Positions 57,580-64,000 of a stretch of 64,000 nt of DNA are shown here, in pieces. This DNA comes from Azonexus hydrophilus DSM 23864 (lineage in GTDB: Bacteria; Pseudomonadota; Gammaproteobacteria; Burkholderiales; Rhodocyclaceae), in NCBI RefSeq assembly GCF_000429605.1, contig NZ_AUCE01000018.1, positions 62,001 to 126,000 on the forward strand. Direction: 5' to 3'. The position numbers and the translations under genes are program-made. The notes below the pieces were generated by a model. That model worked only from the letters and a program-made list of their open reading frames with translations. It was not told the origin of the DNA and ran no database searches. Numbering within the stretch: position 1 is the stretch's first letter; each line of letters opens with the position of its first letter.

Positions 57580-58035
57580 ATGCTCGATACCAAGCTCCCC
57601 GACTTCACTCTGCCTGCAACCAGCGGTACGTCGTTCAGGCTATCCGAGCAGCACGGCAAGATCGTCATCATCTACTTCTACCCCAAGGACAGCACGCCGG
57701 GCTGCACCACCGAAGGCCAGAACTTCCGCGACCTGCACGACCAGTTCGTCGCCGCCGGCGCCGTGGTTCTCGGCATTTCCCGCGACAGCCTGAAAGCCCA
57801 TGAGAACTTCAAGGCCAAGCAGTCCTTCCCCTTCGAACTCGGCTCGGACGCGGATGAAGCCGTGTGCACGCTGTTCGACGTGATCAAGCAGAAGATGATG
57901 TACGGCAAGGCCTGTCGCGGCATCGAGCGCAGCACCTTCGTGATCGACCGCGACGGCGTTCTGCGCCGCGAATGGCGCGGCCTGAAGGTGGCCGGCCATG
58001 CCCAGGAAGTCCTCGATTTCGTGAAGTCCCTCTGA
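57580..58035 (+). CDS. bcp: Thioredoxin-dependent thiol peroxidase, Bcp/PrxQ type
   Basis: Reduces peroxides, 151 residues. The peroxidatic Cys42 is in YPKDSTPGCTTEGQNFRD. The resolving Cys that E. coli Bcp has five residues later is Gln here. Cys95 (DEAVCTLFDV) could take that role, as in PrxQ proteins with the resolving Cys on helix 3. Divergent from the binding-protein gene. Confidence 0.92.
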   Translation: MLDTKLPDFTLPATSGTSFRLSEQHGKIVIIYFYPKDSTPGCTTEGQNFRDLHDQFVAAGAVVLGISRDSLKAHENFKAKQSFPFELGSDADEAVCTLFDVIKQKMMYGKACRGIERSTFVIDRDGVLRREWRGLKVAGHAQEVLDFVKSL

Positions 58036-58066
58036 CCCCTTCCCCAACGCCCTCCGAGACCACTCC

Positions 58067-59485
58067 ATGCCGCGCCAACCCGCCGCCAAAAAATCTGCGA
58101 TGACCAAGATCTTCGTGCTCGACACCAACGTCCTGATGCACGATCCCAGCTGCCTGTTCCGCTTCGAGGAACACGACATCTTCCTGCCGATCATGACGCT
58201 GGAAGAACTCGACAACCACAAGAAGGGCATGTCGGAAATCGCCCGCAATGCCCGCCAGGCCTCGCGTACGCTCGACGAGATGCTGGCCGGCGATGATGTC
58301 GATATCGACGAAGGGATTGACCTCAAGGGCCCATCGAGCAAGCTGGCCAGCGGCCGCCTGTTCCTGCAGACCGAGGCGATCAGCGCCGAGTTGCCGCAGG
58401 GCCTGCCGACGTCCAAGGTGGACAACCAGATCCTGTCGGTAGTCATCCACCTGCAGAAGAAATTCCCCAAGCGTCCGGTCATCCTGGTGTCGAAAGACAT
58501 CAACATGCGCATCAAGTCGCGCGCGCTCAACCTGCTGGCCGAGGACTACTTCAACGACAAGGTGCTCGAGGATACCGACATCCTCTACGCCGGCACGCGC
58601 GCCCTGCCCGAGGATTTTTGGGACAAGCACGGCAAGGGCATGGAGTCCTGGAAAAAGGACGCCAAAACCTACTACAAGGTGACCGGCCCACTCTGCCCGC
58701 AACTACTGGTCAACGAGTTCGTCTGGCTGGAGAAGGACGGATTTTCGGCCATCGTCAAGGAAGTGGCCGGCAAGACCGCCGTCCTCGAAACCCTGATCGA
58801 TTACACGCATCCAAAAAATGCCGTATGGGGCATCACCGCGCGTAACCGCGAGCAGAATTTCGCGCTCAACCTGCTGATGAATCCCGACATCGACTTCGTC
58901 ACCCTGCTCGGCCAGGCCGGTACCGGCAAGACCCTGCTGACGCTGGCCGCCGGCCTGACCCAGACGCTGGAAGGCAAGCAGTTCGCCGAGATCATCATGA
59001 CCCGCGTCACCGTCCCGGTCGGCGAGGACATCGGCTTCCTGCCGGGCAGCGAGGAAGAGAAAATGGCACCGTGGATGGGTGCTCTCGAAGACAACCTCGA
59101 AGTCCTCACCCACACCGACGAAAGCAGCCCCTACGGCGGCGACTGGGGCAAGGCGGCGACGCATGACATCATCCGCTCGAAGATCAAGGTCAAGTCGCTG
59201 AATTTCATGCGCGGCCGCACCTTCCTGAAGAAATACCTGATCATCGACGAGGCGCAGAACCTGACGCCGAAGCAGATGAAAACACTGGTTACCCGCGCCG
59301 GTCCTGGAACCAAGGTGGTCTGCCTGGGCAATATCGCCCAGATCGACACCCCCTACCTGACCGAAGGCAGCTCCGGCCTGACCTACGTCGTCGACCGCTT
59401 CAAGGGCTGGACGCACTCCGGTCACATTACCTTACAAAGAGGCGAACGTTCGCGTCTGGCAGACCATGCGGCCGACGTGCTATAG
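58067..59485 (+). CDS. PhoH-family ATPase with N-terminal PIN domain
   Basis: A 472-residue protein of the PhoH2/YlaK type. A PIN ribonuclease domain (FVLDTNVLMHDP, MTLEELDNHKKG, VSKDINMRIKS) occupies about residues 13-160. The PhoH ATPase domain has Walker A LGQAGTGKTLLTLAAG and Walker B YLIIDEAQNLTPKQMKTLV. PhoH2 proteins unwind and cut RNA. 31 bases downstream of bcp; same direction. Confidence 0.92.
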   Translation: MPRQPAAKKSAMTKIFVLDTNVLMHDPSCLFRFEEHDIFLPIMTLEELDNHKKGMSEIARNARQASRTLDEMLAGDDVDIDEGIDLKGPSSKLASGRLFLQTEAISAELPQGLPTSKVDNQILSVVIHLQKKFPKRPVILVSKDINMRIKSRALNLLAEDYFNDKVLEDTDILYAGTRALPEDFWDKHGKGMESWKKDAKTYYKVTGPLCPQLLVNEFVWLEKDGFSAIVKEVAGKTAVLETLIDYTHPKNAVWGITARNREQNFALNLLMNPDIDFVTLLGQAGTGKTLLTLAAGLTQTLEGKQFAEIIMTRVTVPVGEDIGFLPGSEEEKMAPWMGALEDNLEVLTHTDESSPYGGDWGKAATHDIIRSKIKVKSLNFMRGRTFLKKYLIIDEAQNLTPKQMKTLVTRAGPGTKVVCLGNIAQIDTPYLTEGSSGLTYVVDRFKGWTHSGHITLQRGERSRLADHAADVL

Positions 59486-59565
59486 TCGCTGCAAATATTG
59501 AGCCACAGGCCGTGTCCACGACACGGCCTTTTCATTTCGAATTCGACATCCGCTCGAGGACAGCC

Positions 59566-60810
59566 TTGAAACGCAGAGACTTCCTGGCCAGCACCGCCCT
59601 TTTTTCCCTGTTTGCCGGCGACGCCCTGGCCGATACCAAGAAAAAGGCCAGCACAACCAAGAAAAAACCTGCAGCAAAACCCAAGAAGAAACCTCAAACA
59701 GCAACCAGGAAAGTCAGCACTTCGGCGACTGCAACACCCAGTGTCCATAGTGCAAGCAATCCGCTGATCGACAATCCGCCGGACGGCACTTCGGCATCCC
59801 GCCTGCCGCCAGTCAGGGCGCAGGAACTCCCCGCCGAGTGGCAGACCTACCAGATCATCACCACCTTGCGCCTCAACGCGCCGGGCAAACATGCCAGGCT
59901 CTGGCTCCCTCTGCCGTCTTCGCGTGAAACCACCTACCAGCGCACCGTCAGCCACACCTGGCAGGGCAATTCCCAAAACACAGGGATACAGCGCGAACCG
60001 GATGAGCGCCTTGAAGTCCTGCACTGTGAGTGGAACGATGGCGCCAATGCCACGCTGCAAGTTGTCACCACCGTCAGCACGGCCGACCGTCACTTTGACA
60101 TCACGCGGCGCACCGTCGCTCCCGACCGCGACGATATCCTGCGCGCCAATCTCCGCGCCAGCAACCGGATTCCCAACGATGGTCCGGCCAGGAGCCTGGG
60201 TGAAAGCATCGTCGGCCGAATCAGGGACCCGATTGCCCAGGTCAAGGCAATCTACGACTGGGTCTGCGAAAATTCCATTTACGACCCGAACGCCCCGGGC
60301 TGCGGCATCGGCGATGTCCGCGAGCTCCTTTATTCCGGGCGCTACATGGGCCGCTCCGCCGACATCAACGGATTATTCGTAGCCATCTGTCGCGGCATCG
60401 GCATTCCCGCACGTTGCGTATTCGGCATCCGCACCGGCCCTTCCCGGCTGTTCCGCAGTCTGGGCTTGCGCAGCGACGATGCCAGCCAGGGACAGCACGT
60501 CCGCGCTGAGTTCTACCTGCCCGGCTACGGCTGGATTCCGGTCGACCCGAGCGATGTCTGCCGGGCCGCCAGCTACGAAGTGTTGTCCAGAAACGACCCC
60601 CGCCTGCAATCGCTCAAGCGCGTGCTGTTCGGCGTCTGGGAAATGAACTGGGTGGCCTTCCACAACGGCACCGACCTGCAATTGCCGGGAGACGGCAAGC
60701 TCCTGCCCTTCTTCATCCAGCCTGAACTGCTGGTGGATGGAAAACCGGCCGGCGAACCGAAGATCGGCGAGCGGATCTGGTCGATCAGCGCCCGCCGCAT
60801 CGCGGGCTGA
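59566..60810 (+). CDS. Tat-exported transglutaminase-like protein with Ser in place of the catalytic Cys
   Basis: A 414-residue protein. The TTG at 59566 is preceded by GAGGA at 5-base spacing and opens a twin-arginine signal, KRRDFLASTALFSLFAGDALA; upstream GTG at 59512 is less likely. A Lys/Pro/Thr-rich linker follows (about residues 24-60), then a transglutaminase-like domain. In the active-site segment GRSADINGLFVAICRGIGIPAR the usual Cys is Ser264 (TCC). His311 (GQHVRAEFYL) and Asp327 (IPVDPSD) of the triad are kept. It is probably not a thiol enzyme. Confidence 0.8.
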   Translation: MKRRDFLASTALFSLFAGDALADTKKKASTTKKKPAAKPKKKPQTATRKVSTSATATPSVHSASNPLIDNPPDGTSASRLPPVRAQELPAEWQTYQIITTLRLNAPGKHARLWLPLPSSRETTYQRTVSHTWQGNSQNTGIQREPDERLEVLHCEWNDGANATLQVVTTVSTADRHFDITRRTVAPDRDDILRANLRASNRIPNDGPARSLGESIVGRIRDPIAQVKAIYDWVCENSIYDPNAPGCGIGDVRELLYSGRYMGRSADINGLFVAICRGIGIPARCVFGIRTGPSRLFRSLGLRSDDASQGQHVRAEFYLPGYGWIPVDPSDVCRAASYEVLSRNDPRLQSLKRVLFGVWEMNWVAFHNGTDLQLPGDGKLLPFFIQPELLVDGKPAGEPKIGERIWSISARRIAG

Positions 60811-60819
60811 GCGAAGGAA

Positions 60820-62226
60820 TCAGTCCCGCGCGTCCTGGAAGCCGCCCGAAGCGAGATTCTCGAAACGCGTGTATTCGCCGAGGAAGGCCAGGCGCACGGT
60901 CCCGGTCGGGCCGTTACGCTGCTTGCCGATGATCACTTCGGCCATGCCCTTGTCAGGCGAATCGGGCTTGTAGTATTCGTCGCGGTACATCATCAGGATC
61001 ACGTCAGCATCCTGCTCAATGGCCCCGGATTCGCGCAAGTCGGACATCATCGGGCGCTTGTCGGTGCGTTCCTCGACCTTACGCGACAACTGCGACAGCG
61101 CGACGATCGGCACCTGCAGCTCCTTGGCCAGCGACTTGATCGAGCGGGAGATTTCGGACACTTCGGTGGCCCGGTTCTCGCCCTGCTTGTTGCCGCTCAT
61201 CAGCTGGATGTAGTCGATCACCAGCAGGCCGAGCTTGCCGCCGTACTGACGGGCCAGACGCCGGGCACGGGCACGCAGGTTGGCCGGGCTGAGGCCGCCG
61301 GTTTCGTCGATGTATACCGGCGCTTCGTGCAGCTTGCCAAGCGCGAACGACAGGCGCGACCATTCGTCGTCGCTCATGCGGCCGGTGCGCAGGCTTTGCG
61401 AATTGAGCCGGCCGATCGACGCCAGCATCCGCATGGCCAGTTGGGCACCGCCCATTTCCATGGAGAACACGCCGACCGGCAGGCCGGTATCGACCGCCAC
61501 ATTCTCGGCGATGTTCAGGGCAAAGGCCGTCTTGCCCATCGACGGACGGCCGGCAACGATGATCAGGTCGCCGGGCTGGAAACCCGAGGTCTTCTGGTCG
61601 AGGTCGGCGAATCCGGTGGGCACACCGGTGATGTCGGACGGATTGTCGCGGTCGTGCAGTTCCTGGATGCGCTCGACCACCTGGGTCAGCAGCGGGTTGA
61701 TATGCACGAAGCCTTCGGCATGACCGGCGCCGGCTTCGGCAATCTTGAAAATCTTCGACTCGGCTTCGTCGAGCAGGGTGGCGGCATCGCGGCCAAGCGG
61801 GTTGAGTGCATCGCCGGCGATTTCATCTGCCGTCGCCACCAGTTGCCGGAGGACGGCACGCTCGCGGACGATTTCGGCATAGCGCCGGATATTCGCCGCC
61901 GATGGCGTATTCGCTGCCAGCTCGCCGAGATAAGCCAGACCGCCGGTCTGATCGCCTTCCCCGGCTGCGTCGAGTGCTTCGGCGACGGTAACCACGTCGG
62001 CCGGCTTGGCCTTTTCCAGCAGATTGCGGATCTGACGGAAGATGCGCCGGTGCTCGTCGCGGTAAAAATCGGTTTCGGCAACCTGGTCGCCAATGCGATC
62101 CCAGGCATTGTTGTCAAGCAGCAAGCCGCCAAGCACCGACTGCTCGGCCTCGATCGAGTGCGGTGGCACGCGCAGCGCGTCCAGTGAGGGATCGGTGGTT
62201 CTCTGCTTGCTCTGACGCTGATTCAT
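60820..62226 (-). CDS. dnaB: Replicative DNA helicase DnaB
   Basis: Hexameric fork helicase, 468 residues. The N-terminal collar domain starts with PPHSIEAEQSVLGGLLLDNNAWD. The RecA-like domain has Walker A AGRPSMGKTAFALN, Walker B LLVIDYIQLM and ALSQLSRKVEERTDKRPMMSDLRESG. No intein is present. It is separated by a terminator from the ribosomal genes upstream. Confidence 0.97.
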   Translation of the reverse strand: MNQRQSKQRTTDPSLDALRVPPHSIEAEQSVLGGLLLDNNAWDRIGDQVAETDFYRDEHRRIFRQIRNLLEKAKPADVVTVAEALDAAGEGDQTGGLAYLGELAANTPSAANIRRYAEIVRERAVLRQLVATADEIAGDALNPLGRDAATLLDEAESKIFKIAEAGAGHAEGFVHINPLLTQVVERIQELHDRDNPSDITGVPTGFADLDQKTSGFQPGDLIIVAGRPSMGKTAFALNIAENVAVDTGLPVGVFSMEMGGAQLAMRMLASIGRLNSQSLRTGRMSDDEWSRLSFALGKLHEAPVYIDETGGLSPANLRARARRLARQYGGKLGLLVIDYIQLMSGNKQGENRATEVSEISRSIKSLAKELQVPIVALSQLSRKVEERTDKRPMMSDLRESGAIEQDADVILMMYRDEYYKPDSPDKGMAEVIIGKQRNGPTGTVRLAFLGEYTRFENLASGGFQDARD

Positions 62227-62242
62227 GGTGATGCCCGAAATG

Positions 62243-62267
62243 AAAAAGGCCTCGCGATTGCGAGGCC
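62243..62267 (-). terminator. Intrinsic terminator after rplI
   Basis: On the minus strand GGCCTCGC-AATC-GCGAGGCC (62267-62248) is followed by five T. It ends the rpsF-priB-rpsR-rplI unit before dnaB. Confidence 0.85.
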
Positions 62268-62289
62268 CTGAAGCGTAAGTTAAACCGTC

Positions 62290-62736
62290 TTACTCGGCAA
62301 CTACCGCAACGCTGATATTGGCGACCACATCGGTGTGCAGGGCAACATCAACCGGGAATTCGCCGAGTGCCTTGAGCGGGCCGTCCGGCAGGCGGATGGC
62401 CGACTTGTCGACAGTGAAACCGGCGCCGGCCAGTGCTTCGGCGATATCGGCATTGCCGACGGAACCGAACAGACGACCGTCCATGCCAGCCTTGCGGGCG
62501 ACGGAAACGGCAACGCCGTTCATCTTTTCGGCAACGCCCTGGGCAGCGGCCAGCTTCTCGGCAGCAGCCTTTTCCAGTTCGGCACGGCGTGCTTCGAACT
62601 CGGCCATGGCAGCCGGCGTGGCACGCTTGGCCATACGTTGCGGGATCAGGAAGTTACGGGCGTAACCGTCCTTGACCTTAACCACATCACCCAGGTTACC
62701 CAGGTTGACAACCTTCTCGAGCAGAATGATTTGCAT
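62290..62736 (-). CDS. rplI: 50S ribosomal protein L9
   Basis: A 148-residue protein with the L9 signature [32 protein letters not shown], a central helix and a C-terminal globular domain. Last gene of the rpsF-priB-rpsR-rplI operon. Confidence 0.97.
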   Translation of the reverse strand: MQIILLEKVVNLGNLGDVVKVKDGYARNFLIPQRMAKRATPAAMAEFEARRAELEKAAAEKLAAAQGVAEKMNGVAVSVARKAGMDGRLFGSVGNADIAEALAGAGFTVDKSAIRLPDGPLKALGEFPVDVALHTDVVANISVAVVAE

Positions 62737-62754
62737 GTTTCGTCTCCCCGGAAA

Positions 62755-63030
62755 TTATTGATGGTTGTCGGTGTAAGGCAGCAGGGCCAGGAAGCGGGCG
62801 CGCTTGATCGCGGTGCCCAGCTGGCGCTGATAGCCGGCCTTGGTGCCGGTCAGGCGAGCCGGCATGATCTTGGCGTTTTCCTGGATGTATTCCTTGAGGA
62901 CGTCGACGTCCTTGTAGTCGATCTGTTCGACCTTTTCTGCCGTGAAGCGGCAGAACTTGCGACGCTTGAACAGGCTGTTGCCGCGACGCTTTTTCTTGTC
63001 ATCAATCTTCTTCTTGAAGAATCGTGCCAT
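62755..63030 (-). CDS. rpsR: 30S ribosomal protein S18
   Basis: A 91-residue protein with the S18 core [29 protein letters not shown] and [21 protein letters not shown]. Its first 29 bases overlap the end of priB. Confidence 0.97.
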   Translation of the reverse strand: MARFFKKKIDDKKKRRGNSLFKRRKFCRFTAEKVEQIDYKDVDVLKEYIQENAKIMPARLTGTKAGYQRQLGTAIKRARFLALLPYTDNHQ

Positions 63031-63331
63031 TTTCGTTTCCTTCCAAATATTCGATAGTGTTCGCGTGAATCACGGGTGTTCTGCTGTTGCGTCCCCGGGC
63101 GGCGATGAATCCTTCGATTCGCATCATGCCGCCGAGCGGTGCTGCCTCTAGCCAGCGTGCTGCATCACCGAGTGCCAGGACTGCCATTTCAACTTCCACC
63201 TGTCTTTCGCTGCCGTTTTCGATCAGCGTCGAGTGGTGTTGCAGCCTGCCTTCACTGACCGGTATGCCTGCCGGTGTGTAGCGCAAGGCTTTGCGCTCGA
63301 CCAGGCTGCCGGACAGGGTGATGGTGTTCAG
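63002..63331 (-). CDS. priB: Primosomal replication protein PriB, apparent CTG start
   Basis: Single-strand-binding primosome protein of 109 residues with an OB-fold. The N-terminal strand [23 protein letters not shown] is part of the family core, so the gene must start before it. The codon directly ahead is CTG (63331-63329), and no ATG, GTG or TTG lies between it and the preceding frame of rpsF. GGGGA lies about 8 bases upstream. A TTG at 63286 would remove the first strand. It sits between rpsF and rpsR, as in E. coli. Confidence 0.88.
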   Translation of the reverse strand: MNTITLSGSLVERKALRYTPAGIPVSEGRLQHHSTLIENGSERQVEVEMAVLALGDAARWLEAAPLGGMMRIEGFIAARGRNSRTPVIHANTIEYLEGNENGTILQEED

Positions 63332-63356
63332 TACGCGCTTCCCCGTGAAACCCGGA

Positions 63357-63734
63357 TCAGGCAGCAGCGACTTCGGCTGCAGCTTCGGTTTCGCCAGCCA
63401 GCAGCGACTTCGACTTTTCTTCCTTCATCATCGGGGAAGGCGTCGTCACGGCGGACTTCATCTTGACGGTCAGATGACGCAGGACTGCATCATTGAACTT
63501 GAAGGAATGCTCGAGCTCGCCCAGGGTCTCGCCGTCACATTCGATATTCATCAGCACGTAGTGTGCCTTGTGGATCTTCTGGATCGGGTAAGCCAGTTGG
63601 CGGCGACCCCAGTCTTCCAGACGATGCACCGAACCACCCTTGGCGGTCACGATGGAACGGTAGCGCTCGACCATGCCGGGCACTTGCTCGCTCTGGTCCG
63701 GATGGACGATGAAGCAGATTTCATAATGGCGCAT
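63357..63734 (-). CDS. rpsF: 30S ribosomal protein S6
   Basis: A 125-residue protein starting [25 protein letters not shown] with the S6 segment [17 protein letters not shown]. The C-terminal tail is Lys/Glu/Ala-rich. First gene of the rpsF-priB-rpsR-rplI operon. Confidence 0.97.
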   Translation of the reverse strand: MRHYEICFIVHPDQSEQVPGMVERYRSIVTAKGGSVHRLEDWGRRQLAYPIQKIHKAHYVLMNIECDGETLGELEHSFKFNDAVLRHLTVKMKSAVTTPSPMMKEEKSKSLLAGETEAAAEVAAA

Positions 63735-63791
63735 GCAAACTCCTTTTGGGATAAACCCCCCGTCATGCGTTAGCGGTGGGGCAAGGTGGAA

Positions 63792-63823
63792 AAGCCCGCG
63801 ACTATATCATAGAACGCGGGCTT
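63792..63823 (-). terminator. Probable terminator of the gene at the window end
   Basis: AAGCCCGCG and CGCGGGCTT (63792-63800, 63815-63823) pair around a 14-base AT-rich loop. On the minus strand the stem runs into TTTTCC. The loop TATGATATAGT could also hold the -10 of the rpsF promoter. Confidence 0.5.
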
Positions 63824-63866
63824 GATGAAGCATTTCAAGAATCGGGAATGTACGACCAAAGCAGGC

Positions 63867-64000
63867 TTAAGCAGCCTTTTCCTTTTCCATCCGGTTGGAT
63901 GTTTCCTTCAGCTCGATCAGGAACAGGATTTCCTCGACCACCGGCAACGGGAAGCCCAGACGCTGACCACCGCGATTATCGCGAAGCAACTGGTACATGT
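63867..64000 (-). CDS. C-terminal end of an unidentified protein (or a 43-residue ORF)
   Basis: The minus strand reads MYQLLRDNRGGQRLGFPLPV and on to a charged end TSNRMEKEKAA before TAA at 63867. The frame is still open at the window edge, so the gene probably continues beyond 64000; the Met at 63998 need not be the start. I do not recognise the family. Confidence 0.4.
   Translation of the reverse strand, partial: MYQLLRDNRGGQRLGFPLPVVEEILFLIELKETSNRMEKEKAA

Overview
The window is GC-rich, densely packed bacterial chromosome from a betaproteobacterium, most likely of the Rhodocyclales (Dechloromonas/Azonexus type). This rests on gene content and order: the co-directional block gyrA-serC-pheA-hisC-tyrA ... 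aroA/cmk-rpsA-ihfB-lapA-lapB-rfaE1-hldD-cysM, an AroA-Cmk fusion protein, nadE next to a PII gene, rpsF-priB-rpsR-rplI-dnaB, and a K+-independent H+-pyrophosphatase. The species assignment is inference; no rRNA gene is present.

Layout. 1-5.7 kb: the 3' part of a MltD-type lytic transglycosylase, then an oligopeptide ABC transporter operon (yejB-yejE-yejF type, minus strand) with no substrate-binding gene. 5.7-7.4 kb: a BASS-family transporter and an MNT/HEPN toxin-antitoxin pair whose HEPN gene carries an in-frame amber codon. 7.5-11.4 kb: tRNA-Ser(CGA), mltF, serS and a secreted M14 peptidase. 11.4-12.7 kb: rarA. 12.7-22.9 kb: an accessory island (see below). 22.9-27.9 kb: lolA, ftsK, trxB and an Smr-domain gene. 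28-33 kb: hppA, a hairpin-rich 500-base gap, glnB, nadE and ppa. 33-42 kb: exonuclease, cysM, hldD, rfaE1, lapB, lapA, ihfB, rpsA and aroA-cmk. 42-45.7 kb: rfbC, rfbA, rfbB and a periplasmic ATP-dependent DNA ligase. 45.7-52.4 kb: tyrA, hisC, pheA, serC and gyrA. 52.5-60.8 kb: mtaD, an OmpA-family protein, ubiG, a peptide-binding lipoprotein, bcp, a PhoH/PIN ATPase and a Tat-exported transglutaminase-like protein. 60.8-64 kb: dnaB, rplI, rpsR, priB, rpsF and the end of an unidentified gene.

The most unusual part is the 10-kb island that splits the widely conserved ftsK-lolA-rarA-serS order. On the minus strand it has ccdAB and an integron integrase (intI) that has lost about 110-120 residues in frame, including the catalytic Lys and the HxxR His. 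A perfect LexA-type operator (CTG-N10-CAG) lies upstream of intI. Facing away from it on the plus strand is an array of about a dozen gene cassettes separated by attC sites. Two attC sites are almost identical, others are recognisable relatives, and the distal ones are decayed. Cargo includes a class III nucleotidyl-cyclase-like protein with the adenylate-specifying Lys/Asp pair, a RelA/SpoT-type alarmone synthetase with an unassigned C-terminal region, a DUF1493-like protein, a cold-shock/DUF1294 membrane protein, a truncated DUF4265 gene, an antisense-oriented cassette gene, and several small membrane or secreted proteins of unknown function. With its own integrase broken, the array should move only if an integrase is supplied from elsewhere.

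Most housekeeping genes sit in tight operons with 1-8 base overlaps. I read the sequence by eye. Domain assignments come from motifs I recognise and not from searches.
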